A stretch of DNA of 64,000 bases from Phorcus lineatus (Eukaryota > Mollusca > Gastropoda > Trochida > Trochidae), in contig OV121084.1 in NCBI GenBank assembly GCA_921293015.1, positions 24,122,960 through 24,186,959 of the forward strand. Reading direction: 5' to 3'. Of the stretch, positions 1 to 12,323 are shown in pieces. Within the stretch, counting starts at the first letter, position 1. The number at the start of each line of letters is the position of its first letter. The notes under the pieces were generated by a model, which was not told the DNA's origin, made no database searches, and saw only the letters and a program-made list of their open reading frames with translations. The position numbers were made by a program, and so were the translations under genes.

Positions 1-1343
1 TATGCGGTTTTAACGAAAAGCAATGGTAAATGAAACTTACGTTTGAAACAATTACCTTGTGAAGTTTAAGTTTATTGCTATATTTTTGTAAGTGTAAAAT
101 TCACCATAAAATTGAGAATGACTTAAGAGTTGATGCATATAAGGCTTTATCAAATATTAGCCACAGTTTTCTTACCAGCAGGGAACATAGACTTTGTTCA
201 TTTAGGAATGATTATCGTTCCCTTACTTAAGACTATCATATTTCAACTATCTTCTAAACGTCCTGAACTCTACTTGATGCTAAGTGTTGTCAACCGGTAT
301 TATAAAATACTGAATAATACTTACTTTTCTTAATTTCCCTAATTGTTTCTAGCCATTCGGCCTTATACAGAACAATCGAGTTGAATACATATAGATAAAT
401 AACAAATGCAATTATAATATGTACAAAAAGATACAAGAACAATAGATCATTAATAAACGATTTACTGACATTTTTGCAGAAAGAACAGCAGTGTAAGGAA
501 TGTTTCCTCATGTTATTGCTGTATCCAGTCTCCTGAAGACACACACTCACGCATCTGACCTTTCACAACCATGTCGTAATACGATTAAGACTAATTTTCT
601 TCTCATAGCCATCAGCTTCAAGGGCATTTAGGAGGGGATCCTTTATTGTAAGCTAATGCGTTTATCGTAATGGATGGCATTAATTGCTAGCAATATCTTT
701 TATGATATGTTATGATTACGAAGTACTATAGTAAATGAACGTTACAAGAAAGGAAAATTCTTTTGATGCTGTTCATTATGAAATAATAGTTTTTGGATCT
801 TTAATGGAGTTGTTTATGTTTTATGAAATTTTCATATTTTATGTTAATGTTTAAGAAGCAAGCAAGAAAAGTTAGAAACAGTTTAAACGTTAACCTTCAG
901 ATGTAAACACAGACCTTTTGTTCGTATATGATTTGTAAACAAGTGAATCTTAATCTAAAAGATATTTCATTGTCAAAGGAAAGAATTCGATGGTTTGAAA
1001 AACCAATAGTGCATAGTTTTAGATCTTCGATGTTCGCTGAGCGGTTAAGACGTTGTTCGAACCATACATTAACATAACCTTAAGGGTCCCTGCCAACTTT
1101 GAAAACCCTGGCCAGTTTGCCCTGGGATTCTCTGCAGATTGTGATTGCCTTTATAATTCATATAGCATTCATTGGACCTATTACTATTTTCTATCTCCTA
1201 CATAGTAAGCAAAGATAATCAGGACATTAATAACCCATGCTATGACAACCAAAACCTTTCAAGTACCAAGTGTTTAAAGATAAGCCAAGAGACCTGCCTG
1301 AATGTAAGCAATGAAGTCTAATTACTCATTTCCCTTGTCACAG
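1..1343. other. Intronic or upstream sequence of the IFI44-like gene
   Basis: AT-rich DNA with only short chance reading frames. The IFI44-like coding sequence enters at a splice acceptor at its right edge, so at least part of this stretch is intron. I looked for a P-loop-encoding exon (G1 motif, GxxxxGKS/T) on the plus strand and found none, so the upstream exons must lie outside the window or be too divergent to see. Confidence 0.6.
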
Positions 1344-2876
1344 TTCCGGATGTACAAGGTTCGTTCATCGGATACCGGCATGCCCCTCAAGTTCCGGTTG
1401 TGTGACACACGTGGTCTAGAAGAGGGACAGGGGATGGACGACAGTGACCTGGTCGCCATCTTGGATGGTCACCTGCCAGATAGATACCAGGTGAGTTCAA
1501 AATTGTCGTTCTTTGTTAGTATATATATAATTTTTTCATAGAAGCAACGCTCGGGGGAACTCTCATGTATGTATTTTTTTGTTTTTATTTACCTTAAAAA
1601 AACTTCTCGGTTAACATGATGGATGAACGAACGGCATTATCGCCTTCGAATCTAGATTTCACAAACATTCTCCCATCTTTCTAATCCTTCAGACTGACTC
1701 GGTCTCTTGTCAATAATCCCTCGAAATTCATATGAAAATACGTACTAGTATTGTTCTTTAAACCTTTGTATCACTTCATCTCTGATTTGAAAAGTAGCCC
1801 TTACCTTGACTCTTGCAGGTCCTGACAATGACTGTTAACTTCACAATGTATGACATATACAAATCATAATGTCCAATCGCTCACAGCGATTTACCAATTT
1901 GAAAAATATAAGAAAGATGACAATTATGACAACAACGCTATCACAACAGCAAGATGCCAAAACTCTAAAGTACAAATGATTTGGAGTAAACTTTTCTGAC
2001 AAATGTTCGACGCATAAAAAAAGATTGGGCATCAAATAGCATTTCTACCTCTTTCCACAGTTCAATCCTGCAGTTCCGATCTCCCCGGATTCCTCTGGCT
2101 ACAAAAAGAGTCCAATCCTGGCTGACAAGATCCACTGTATCGCCTTCGTGCTGGATGGGTGTACTGTAGACGTGTTCCCGGACAAGATTCTGGGCACCAT
2201 TAAGTCCATTCAGCAGAGGGCGAACCAGAGGGGTGAGTTGTAGTCCAATTAAAACTAGCTGTATCCTGATACGTCCTGAAGTCCGCCATTAAATCGAGGG
2301 AATAACTTCACTGTTCCGTGTCTTAAAAGTGTAAAAATTACGTATTGTTGTCCAAAATAAATAAAAGAATTTATATAACACGTTCAACAATAATAATTAG
2401 TTGATACATAGGTTTATCACTGTGAATAATATTCTTACACCTGTTATTATGTTTGCCAACGTGTTCATTATTTTCCAGGTATCCCACAGGTAGTGATGTT
2501 GACGAAGGTTGACCGAGCATGTCTGCTGGTGGAGAGCGACCTGTCCCAGATCTTCCGGAGCGCCACTGTGGGTGAACTGGTGGACCAGGTGGCGCAGTTG
2601 GTGGGACTGCCTCGTGCTCACGTGCTGCCCGTCAAGAACTACGAGAAGGAGATGGAACTGGATCAGAACGTGGACATTCCCGCGCTTCTCAGTCTGCGTC
2701 AGATGCTGAGGTTCGCTGACGATTACCTGTACAACTACCTTGACCAGCATGAAGGCAAGATCCACCTGTTCAGTCAAGCGTACCGGGGCAACAGGTGCTT
2801 GTCCGAGGAATCAGTCAACTACAACTGCTGGAAGGGTTCTCCAAGACGTGGTTCTAGGGCCAACTGTCACACATAG
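1344..2876 (+). CDS. Interferon-induced protein 44-like GTPase, C-terminal three exons (5' end outside window)
   Basis: Three exons join in frame: 1344-1490, 2061-2232 and 2479-2876 (stop TAG). Acceptors are at 1342-1343, 2059-2060 and 2477-2478; donors GTGAGT are at 1491 and 2233. The joined frame encodes the second half of a TRAFAC-type GTPase of the IFI44/IFI44L family. The first exon carries the G3 motif DTRG inside LCDTRGLEEGQGMD. The middle exon encodes the stretch around ILADKIHCIAFVLDG typical of IFI44. The last exon carries the G4 motif TKVD and the helix LLSLRQMLRFADDYLYNYLD. The P-loop exon is not in the window. In vertebrates the family is interferon-induced; in molluscs it is expanded and often linked to antiviral or immune responses (family knowledge, not shown here). 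The last roughly 40 residues, after the conserved helix, are unlike the family as I know it. Nothing upstream shows regulation. Confidence 0.85.
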
Positions 2877-5800
2877 GGGCATTTTGTTGGCACCAAGGTG
2901 TCCTTCTTCTAACCTGTGTTACCACCTTTATCATATCTACATCATGTTTAAGGATTAGGGGTTTCTAGTGAAGCGAGTGGTTCGTGAAATTACACCTATG
3001 TTGACGTTCAGTGACCGATATTATATTATATTAAATAACTTATTTATCAAACATTCATCACCCGAGTATTGATCGTAGTCCATGTACTTAAATACTTTAA
3101 AGAGTTGTTAAGCTACATTGTTCTGGTCGTAGAGCTACCAGATGTTAGGATATAACCCCTATGACTACTCAATTTAACATTACAATTTGTCCTAATCCCT
3201 GAATCCACGACGAAAACAACTGGACGAATCTAGGGGTTGGCAATAGGATTTACTTTAAAAACTTTCTTAAAAGCAGTGTTAACCAAATTTTCTGAGGTCA
3301 CTTGTATTGCATTATAGATCTATGAAACCACATTCGCCTACGACTTACAATGTGGAAATATCATAGAAAGCTCGTATGACTTGGTTATTAGGTATCGTAC
3401 TCTGAACCCATTTTGATGGACAGCGCTACAATTTCAAAAGTTACAATAAAGCTGTTTCATCCAATTATAAGAACCAAAAACCAAGAATTCTATCGGAGAA
3501 TATTTCGACGCGTCTGAGTAATGTAAGCACTGAAATGATGAAGTTTCAATTGGATGGTTAGAGAACTGACACCTTGATGTTGAATGGTCCATTTCTCCTG
3601 TCAGTACCCTTTCAGACTTCCCTTCATGTCTATGTACATTACCTTAACTTATGACTCAAACCTTTTACAACTGTTTGCCACTTCCTGTATGAAAGGTGCA
3701 TTGTTTATGTTCTGTCATAGAATATTGCTGTGTAAACCGGTTGATTAAAACAGGTCATTCAGTGTGTTACTAATAAGACTAAGCAATAACATTGAGTTGC
3801 TTTAAGAAACATTGCTTCAATAACAATAATTTAAACCTTTCTTATTCAGAGTTGACATATACGTTCAATCTAATTCATAGATAGATAGATAAATAGATAG
3901 ATACCCTTTCTCTCACCGTTTGATAGCTATCATCTAATTGTTATGGTTAAAATTAATTCCATTCCATTAGATATTTTATATCATTTATTACTTCTTTCGA
4001 ATCGTGCATTATTCTAATTACCTTAAGACCGTATGGAAAACTTTAGATTTAAAATCCATCGATAAAGTACGCATTGTCAATCAAATATCAAATAAATATT
4101 GGTAATCCAAAGTTTAAATGATATTGAACTTAAAGAAAGATGAACTCAAGAACGATATTCAGAAGCTGAGGTTTACTGGTCAGTGATATATTTCTTCTTC
4201 CACTCCTTACGAATAACCGTGACTATTTGGACTATTGGACGGTGAATGGCCATTTGTACGTCACAGCAAATCAACGGCCTTTATTAATTTATTGTCAGTC
4301 GTCTTTTGATGCAAGTCAGGCATAGGGCCTTTCGGGGATTAAGATGTCGGCCTTGATATTTCCGGTTCAGTAAATAGCTTTCGTCGACTTCCATGCAATA
4401 TATTCTGCTTGGCGAACTTGATGAAAGATATAGCCGTATCCATGGCAACTTGTCAAAACGCATCTCAAAGTTGGTCCAATCTTTAATTGAAATCTAATCG
4501 TGCGTTCTATTGTCTACTTCTTATTATTTCTGCCATTGCTTTTGACTTCATAATCTAATTCTAAAATAGTAAAGATTTTATTTGACCAAGTACGTTATTT
4601 TCCTTCTCCCTCTTGAACTAAACAGGCTGTCTTGGGTGTCTTTAACGAAGCTGCAATATCTTCTTACATCGCCATTTTGAAGGAAAGTTACGACATATTG
4701 GATTTCACGAAACCATTTTGAGTGCCAAAGCTTTTACACTTATCTTTGGTTATAGAGGATGCTTGAAACAACAATGCCAGCCTCATTTTATGCCGGACAG
4801 TTTACACAAGTTGTTGTTAAATGCCAAAGTTGACATAATTGTAAATACAATTCCTGTTAATCGTATTGTCATTTGAAAGTCAAGTTAGAACGCATTCAGG
4901 GAACAACTTAGGTGCTCAGATTAAAACATACCCAAGACAGTATTATACAGCCCGCTCTCGTATGCAATGGAGCCCTACTTACACAACTTCTCTATTTACA
5001 TTGTTGGAGCTATTGTTTACAGGCGAATGAACAAATGAAATGTCATATTTTATGAAAAGTATACAATCTATGTTATACGTCAGTATGAGAATGTTTTAAA
5101 CACTAAACCGGGTAATTTCTGTGGAGAAAAAATTGGAGGAGATACATTTGTTTGTGCAATAGTGCCATGAATCAAACGTCCTTTTGAAGAATGACATCGG
5201 ATTTCAATAATAGCATTAACTGTTCGAAGTGAAAATCCCCTCCTATTTAGTCTTCACAAAATGACCCAGGTCGTACCGTCTCTTTAAATTAAACCGAGTC
5301 AGAGACGTTCAGGTTGATGTTGAAGGTGTGTGTTCTGTGTCTGTGACATCCATGTATTTACATCGTCCAGCGATGAGCCTTTCTGTTTATCAAATATTAT
5401 CATCATTGTGAATACGTCTCCATTTCTCATTGTGTGTGAGTGTGTACGTTTAGCGCGACTTTGCCTTCACTCTTTGAAAAAAAGGTTCACTTGTGTTTTG
5501 ATTCGAGAATGTAAGCATCCTAATATACAAGTTCATTATTAAATATAAATATTTGAGAAAAATATTATGAAAGTATGTGTCTGGGAGGCAAAAATAGGAT
5601 TGATTTCTAATTTAAAAATACTTTTAATACTAATAACACATAGCCCACACAGCCCTTATTCGAAGTTGAACCCTTAAACCTGCAAAGCTTAATTTCCTGA
5701 AAGGATTCATGTTCTTGTACTGAAGGGTGAAGGCAGTGTTTATGTGAATTGATGATTCATTTGTACATATTTACTTACAGTAGTGCCAGCCATTGACCAA

Positions 5801-8210
5801 CCTATTCCTCCAAATACTGGTATTCTACTTCTAGATTATTTATATTTGAACATATATCATATACGCTTATCTTGAACGTTGTTTCCAATCAGAGTATGTT
5901 ACCATTGTTTCAAATTACGTTCAATTTGGACTTATCATTAGGTCTGAAGATAGTATTGATAAACATAATTGATAATGGTTTTGTTTAAATTTGTTGATTT
6001 AAAAATCGCATGTTAACTTTTGAGGTTTGAAATTACTTTTACGCCATATCGTGTCAAAGATTTCTCTTTAGAGTTGTTTCACTTGTTTATTGATTGATGT
6101 TGATAGTTTTATAATCCCTGTTTGTATCTTTTAACAAGTTCTTACATAGTTTGATTACGAGATGTCCACTGTGTGATGGCGACCACCCAACCCTTGATCT
6201 GTCTGTACATAAGGATTAGATTACACGATATTGTTCTGTCTCCGTGTTACAACATTGGTAGCCCTGGTGTTTGGGGTGGATGGGAAGAGTATGTGGAAAG
6301 GTCACAACTAGATATCGTTTTGTACGTAGTTACTCTTTAAGCCTATTTACTACCGACAAGGGTTACTGGTGCCATTTATTACCAAATGTTGGCAGAATGA
6401 CTCTAAACTGCATATAGAGTGATGGTCAAAACTCTGATGATAGAAACTTATATCCAGGCTCTTGAAGTAAATAACGTCTTTCAGCAGACAGAGTTAAACA
6501 AGTTCTCTAAGTTTTGGTAAAACAAAATTCAACGAAGCCACATACATCTCAAAATCTCATTTGATGAATCTTTACCTCATCTGTTGTAGAAACAAATTGC
6601 CTTAGTCCTGTTATCAAAGTGGATTTGCTAACAGCACTTTAAGGATGTCTTCATAAGAAAAACATAATTTTAGGGCATTTATAAAAATTATCCTATATTT
6701 TGCTAGACTAAAAGTTTGATTTATTTTCTTAAATATGTTCATCAGAAGGTCATAATTCTTTAACGCTGATACTCCCTGCCTCCAGGCTTCCGACGTCATC
6801 GTGGTATTGTTCCATCTGACCATATAGTTCCTGTCAGTATCAACACGGCAGCTATAGATATCCTCCAGACTTCCAGTAGCATCGAGCTATAACCCTCTTC
6901 AATAACCCATTACATCTAAAGAAACTACCTTGTTTCATATTGGAAATATACATTTATATGTATCCTCCGAAATAACGTCAAACATATTTAATTCCATGTA
7001 TTTGTATTCATTTATCTTCACAACATTGCGATGCATTACCTGTGACGTGACGTATACCTGCATGATGTTTGAAGCGGATCATCATGTTTTATACTCAACA
7101 AAATTAATCAAGGACCGTTCAAAATTTCTATATTTACGCATGTAATCATCTTATGAAGTTTACGATATCTCAATATTGAAAATCGGTTGTACTCTCATCT
7201 TATCTTGTTGAGTAAATTTGTCATGTTGATAACGGGTTCTATCAAATCCTTTAATGAATTTCTTATATGTGTTTCACCAAAAATCTATCCCTGTTCATTT
7301 TAAATGTTTAACCTGTAAAATGTAGATCGTCTTTTGTCAAACAATGTTACATTTTGGCCACTTGTACACATAAACATATCCTTCAGATTTGATAGAACAT
7401 TTTGGAAATAGAAATTGACGAGTCAACAATTCTAAACCACCCTGACCAACCGTCTTTACACATTTCGAACAGTCCAATGAAAAATGCACGAAATGAAAAA
7501 AGAGGGAATTTCTTTAAACGGGATTTATTCATTCATCTTTTATTAGAATTTATGCAATGACATTTAAGCAGTCAGGCACTCTAGGACATTAGTATACGTC
7601 ACGTGTAACAGAATGCACGTGTGTGTGTGACGCGAGACGTTCAGTTGGGTAGACACTAGCACTAGCTGTGTTGTTGGTTAGCAGAGTGGTATCAATACCG
7701 AATGTATTAGATGTGGCTCACGGTTGATACATTTATGAAATAAATTATAGTTGTTATTATCATATATTATGTTGTTCTTTCATAAAAATGTTTTCAAAGC
7801 AGGTATATACATGTATACAACACAAACTTAAGGATCTCATTACAAACATTTTCGAATGATTTTATGGGCATGTCAACTGACATTTGTTAATATATTGCTA
7901 TTTCCCCCTCTGTAATCGAAATTCTAAAATTTGACTGACAGGTCAAGAGCTATGAATGACCAATAGGCCTACTGACAGACTTCAGCCAGCATTATTGTAA
8001 GTATCGTTATAATATCATGTTTTACTGACCATGCTAATTGGATTACAGGATATCATCACATCGCTATCATATATCTGCACATGAAACATTTAAGAGCATA
8101 AATCGTCACATGAGCTCATGGTATACCGTTACTAAGCGTATGAACATTTTAGTAACTAGAAGAAGAAGAAGGGTTACCAAATGAGTGAATCTCTTCTTTG
8201 GCAGCCTCCT
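2877..8210. other. Gene-poor intergenic DNA
   Basis: After the presumed 3' UTR I find no coding exon, RNA gene or recognisable transposon. There is a short ATAG microsatellite at about 3877-3903. All open frames are short and of low complexity or chance composition. Confidence 0.5.
3445..3450 (+). promoter_or_regulatory. Possible polyadenylation signal of the IFI44-like gene
   Basis: An AATAAA hexamer lies about 570 nt after the IFI44-like stop codon. It is the first canonical hexamer I noticed on this strand after the gene. In AT-rich DNA this is weak evidence on its own. Confidence 0.25.
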
Positions 8211-8462
8211 TGGAAACATGAGAAGACAAGATAACAAGTTCATATCTATATAACTATGAAACATATTGTAGTGGAAACACAAGAGGACAAGATAAGAAGT
8301 TCATATCTATATAACTATGAAACATATTGTAGTGGAAACACAAGAGGACAAGATAAGAAGTTCATATCTATATAACTATAAAACATATTGTAGTGGAAAC
8401 ACGAGAAGACAAGATGACAAGTTCATATCTATATAACGATGAATCATATTGTAGTGGAAACG
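8211..8462. repeat. 61-bp tandem repeat, about 4 copies
   Basis: Four successive units of 61 bp start near 8211, 8271, 8332 and 8393. Each contains the string TTCATATCTATATAAC and ends in a GTAGTGGAAAC-type junction. Units differ by only a few substitutions, such as AGGACAAG against AGACAAG. No coding potential is seen. Confidence 0.9.
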
Positions 8463-8638
8463 TGACAACAAAATTGCGACTTTGGTATATTCAGCAGTTT
8501 TCAGCAGAAATCCCCTCAAATAATAAATCATTAATGATTTGAACAGTGGACGACAATGAACGACACCTATGAAAGTGTGTACTTTACTTTCATCAAAAAT
8601 CAAATGTTAATTACTATATAGAGAATACTAAACGAAGT

Positions 8639-9386
8639 CCCGTTTGATAATATATTTATGAAACGAGTGTGTGGTTTGGTATTTAACGAGTGAAAGCGAG
8701 TTAGATACCGATACCATTCACGAGTTTCATAATAAATGTAATTATACTGGACTGAGTTTAGTATTTTATTTATTACTCGCTGAATTATATCAAAGAAAAA
8801 GCATGAAAAGCGCCAAGATTACCATTGTTGCCGCGCCGCTAACATTGTGACGTTATGCTTAACGATTGTGACGTCATGTGACGTCAATGAGAACGCGATG
8901 TTATGACACAATGTGCAATAACATTGTAGATTTATCATCCAAAACTCTGTTCCACAGGAGATATCGCTTGTGAAGATCAAGCGATATCTCCTAGGAGATA
9001 TCTTTTTGGCAGTAGATTTTGAACAATGCCCCTCTGACGTCAAGTATATGACATCACAGTTGTTTTACATCATCAAGTAATGACATCACAATGCTATGAC
9101 GTCATAAACACTACGACGTCACAATGTTATGACATCACCGCACTTGGAGTCTTAGGGCAGCAGGGTGTTCAGTAATGTTCATTTGTCAATCAAATATAAT
9201 GAAAAATGATTTTGGATGATAAATAGAATCTCACCCTCGTGTCTTCTGATATCAAATATATCAACACTCGTTGATAAAAGTAAAACATCCTCGGCAAGCC
9301 TCGGATATTTGTACCTTTTATCAACTCGTGTTGATATATTTCATATCAGAAGACACTTGGGTGAGATTCTCGATTTATCAAACGGC
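8639..9386. mobile_element. Composite foldback (MITE-like) DNA with many TGACGTCA palindromes
   Basis: Three nested inverted repeats sit here. One is 8653-8735, with arms around TTATGAAACGAGTG and its complement and inner arms GGTATTTAAC/GTTAGATACC. The second is 8957-8991, GGAGATATCGCTTG and its complement, with a third partial copy to 9002. The third is 9218-9379, with arms of about 63 bp and a loop of about 35 bp. The string CGTTTGATAA at 8641-8650 reappears inverted at about 9375-9384 and may mark outer termini. Between them lie perfect TGACGTCA octamers at 8869, 8879, 9035 and 9097 and TGACATCA variants at 9049, 9081 and 9130. There is no coding sequence. I infer a non-autonomous foldback element or nested elements; the superfamily is unknown. 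Confidence 0.6.
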
Positions 9387-10800
9387 GATATCTTCAACGG
9401 GAGAGTAATAAATTTATTTGTACTGTAGCTAGTATAAATGAACAATGCTCGCTTCTACATCCGCTTATTTACTACATATAATAATATGAAAAAATGATAC
9501 ACAAAGAAAAAAGAGAATCATTTAAAAAAACGTTATCTTTCTTATAAATCAAACGTAAGAATATAATAAAGTTAATTTTACCTAACAGTTTATATTTTAA
9601 AAAAATAGTTAATTATTCTACATATATCACACATATACCATTTGTGATAAAACGTAATAATCGTTTTTCTAACTGCCGTGAAAATAATAAGAAGAATTAT
9701 CTTACCGATTGAATGGAATGATATAGTACCCGACTTTCTTGAACCTACAAAAAACAGTATCTGATTTACTTACTTACATACATTGCAAGAAAACAACATC
9801 TGTTATAGCTAATGTTATAATAAAACATTATCCAATTTACTGAGTTCTAGAAGAGGGCGTTATATGAATTACTCGATGATATAAGAAAACATTATCTGAT
9901 TTACGAAATCAAATCAGATATGAGCGCTAGCCCACAAAAAACGGCCATTCTTTGAATCTGAACCATAAATTTACTAAACATAGCGAATTATCTTTATTTG
10001 CCGGAAAGCCGGAAATTAAATGCAGGCCTTCTAATAAATCACATTACAATGTGTCTTCGCCAACATTTGGAAAAAAGATAATCATTATATGATATCAGTA
10101 GCCTGCAGAAAGGTAGTTAGATTTACACAGGAATTTCGATAACAATTTTCCATAACAAAAATCGCTCTGTAGATGTCACTTTTTCTTTATAAAGAGTTAT
10201 AAGTGAAAAATAAGAAGTAAATTAGATAGAAATCTAACTAATTCTTTCCTTTGTAGCTACAATAAACAGCCGTATTATGTTTCAGGATATTGTCATTTAT
10301 AGAAATCAAACATTCCTTCAATTATGCTGCTCTGCTAGGAAGATGAGGGGGCCAAGGGCGTCTGTAACTGCATCCTGCTACTGAAGCTACAAGGTGCTAT
10401 GGAACATAATGCTCATAACATAGGATTACTCTTATACTTCGTATTAATTTGTATGAAACTATAGTTATTGAAAAACGTCGAAGTAGAAATATGAGATTTC
10501 TGTGTCACTATTGTGGACACCATCAGATCACTCAATCGACTTAATTTGATAAAAAAAATATATTTATTTAGTATGCTGCACTGTAAATTTATTGCACAAA
10601 AATAACTGTAAAACTTGTGTTCATGAAATGATAATCATATCTTTATAACGTATATATAACAAATATTTTAAATACAATCAGTGGTACTTGGCCGAATGCC
10701 TGGTGCATTTTCCAGCTTACCCTTTAGCCGATAACATACTTTATATCCTTAATCTGACATAAAAGAAAAGGATTAGATAGAAGGCGATCTTCTGAAGACA
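9387..10800. other. Intergenic DNA without recognisable genes
   Basis: Very AT-rich; no exon-like frame with splice sites, no RNA gene and no clear repeat structure seen. Confidence 0.45.
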
Positions 10801-12323
10801 ATATAATAATAATAATAATAATGTATAGTTCTTTTATAGCGCAGTTCTCCTCTCAGAGGACTCTGTGCGCTTTTTTTTTCTTTTCTCTGAAAAATTGAAT
10901 GCTGAGATTAAGCAAAAGCTAGCCTAAAGAGATGCGTTTTCAGTTCTGACTTAAAACTTTGAAGTGTTTGCTGACTTCTGAGAACTGGAGGCAGCGAGTT
11001 CCAGACAGTAGGTCCAGCGCACTTGAAAGCCCTTGCACCTGCTGATTTAAGGTTGAACTTTGGGGTACACAGAGATGAAACTTTAGCTGATCGTAGATTG
11101 CGTTCTGGTTCATACTTTGAGAGTTCACTTGAGAGATAAGAAGGAAGTTGACCATCAAAATATCTGTGCACTATTGTTGCCAGCTTATACATCACTCTGA
11201 ACTTGATTGGGAGCCAATGTAGTTCGTGCAGTAGAGGAGTGACATGATCATACTTTCGCTTCCTTAGAACAAGTCGAGCTGCAGAGTTTTGAACTGCCTG
11301 GAGGCGATCAATCTGTTCTGTAGGTAGACCATAGAGGATAGAGTTACAGTAGTCCAATTTCGAGGTAATAAAAGCATTTACAAATTTGGCAGTAGACTCT
11401 GATGTCAGACTCTTCCGTATGGATGCAAGCTTTCGTAGTTCGACATAACATCCTCGACAGATGTTACCGATTTGGTCCCTCATGCACAGTGTGTTATCGA
11501 TCTTGACGCCAAGGTACTTGACACAGGGTTGGAATTGGATATCTGTGTCCCCGATGTGAGCAGATGTTTCCTGAATTTGCTGTAATCTGGCTTTTGAGCC
11601 AACTGACATGAGCTCAGTCTTTTCTGTATTCAGCTTGAGCTTGTTGCTTGTCATCCAAGACAACACACTAGCAACACAAGTTTGTACACCAGTCTTTACT
11701 TGGTCAAAGTCTGCAGGAGTGTTACTTTTAGACACCTTTGTGTCGTCGGCATATTTGTGATAATCACACTCGTGGGTATGAATAACATCTGATAAAGGCT
11801 GGGTGTAGAGGGTGAAAAGAACGGGCCCGAGGACCGAGCCTTGAGGTACTCCGTATCGTAGAGGCTTGGCAGAGGACTGTTGGCAATCAAGTACAATGGA
11901 TTGTGTTCTGTTTGTGACATATGATGTAAACCATGCAAGGACAGTGCCTTTAATCCCGAAAGTAACCTCCATCCTTTTCAGTAGAATGTCATGATCTATC
12001 GTGTCAAAGGCCGCGCTTAGATCTAACAGCGCGACAAGTGACACAAGTCTATCATCTGCTTTATTAAGAAGGTTGTTGAGTACGCACAGGACAGCTGTTT
12101 CCGTACTGTGATTCTTTCTGTATGCAGACTGATTGATCTCAAGGAGTTGGTTTGATGTGAGATGATCAAGTAACTGTTTCAGGACGACTTTCTCTAATAA
12201 CTTGGAAATAAACGGAAGGTTTGAAACTGGCCGGAAGTTTTTAAGGATGTTAGGGTCAAGTCCAGTCTTCTTCAGAACTGGTTTTACAACTGCATCTTTG
12301 AAGGACTTGGGAACAATACCTAA
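10801..12323 (-). mobile_element. 5'-truncated CR1/L2-like LINE: reverse transcriptase to 3' end
   Basis: Reading the minus strand, an open frame runs from about 12323 to the stop at 10908 without interruption. It starts within RT with [15 protein letters not shown] and continues [35 protein letters not shown] (palm, first catalytic Asp), [14 protein letters not shown] and HKYADDTKV (catalytic YADD). It ends in the usual C-terminal domain ([19 protein letters not shown] ... [10 protein letters not shown]). The 3' UTR is short and ends in an ATT/AAT microsatellite (10801-10823), as in the CR1/L2 group. The endonuclease domain and the first RT blocks are absent, and coding ends abruptly near 12323, so this is a 5'-truncated copy. 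The roughly 470 codons present carry no stop or frameshift, which suggests a fairly recent insertion. I did not find a clear target-site duplication. Confidence 0.9.
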
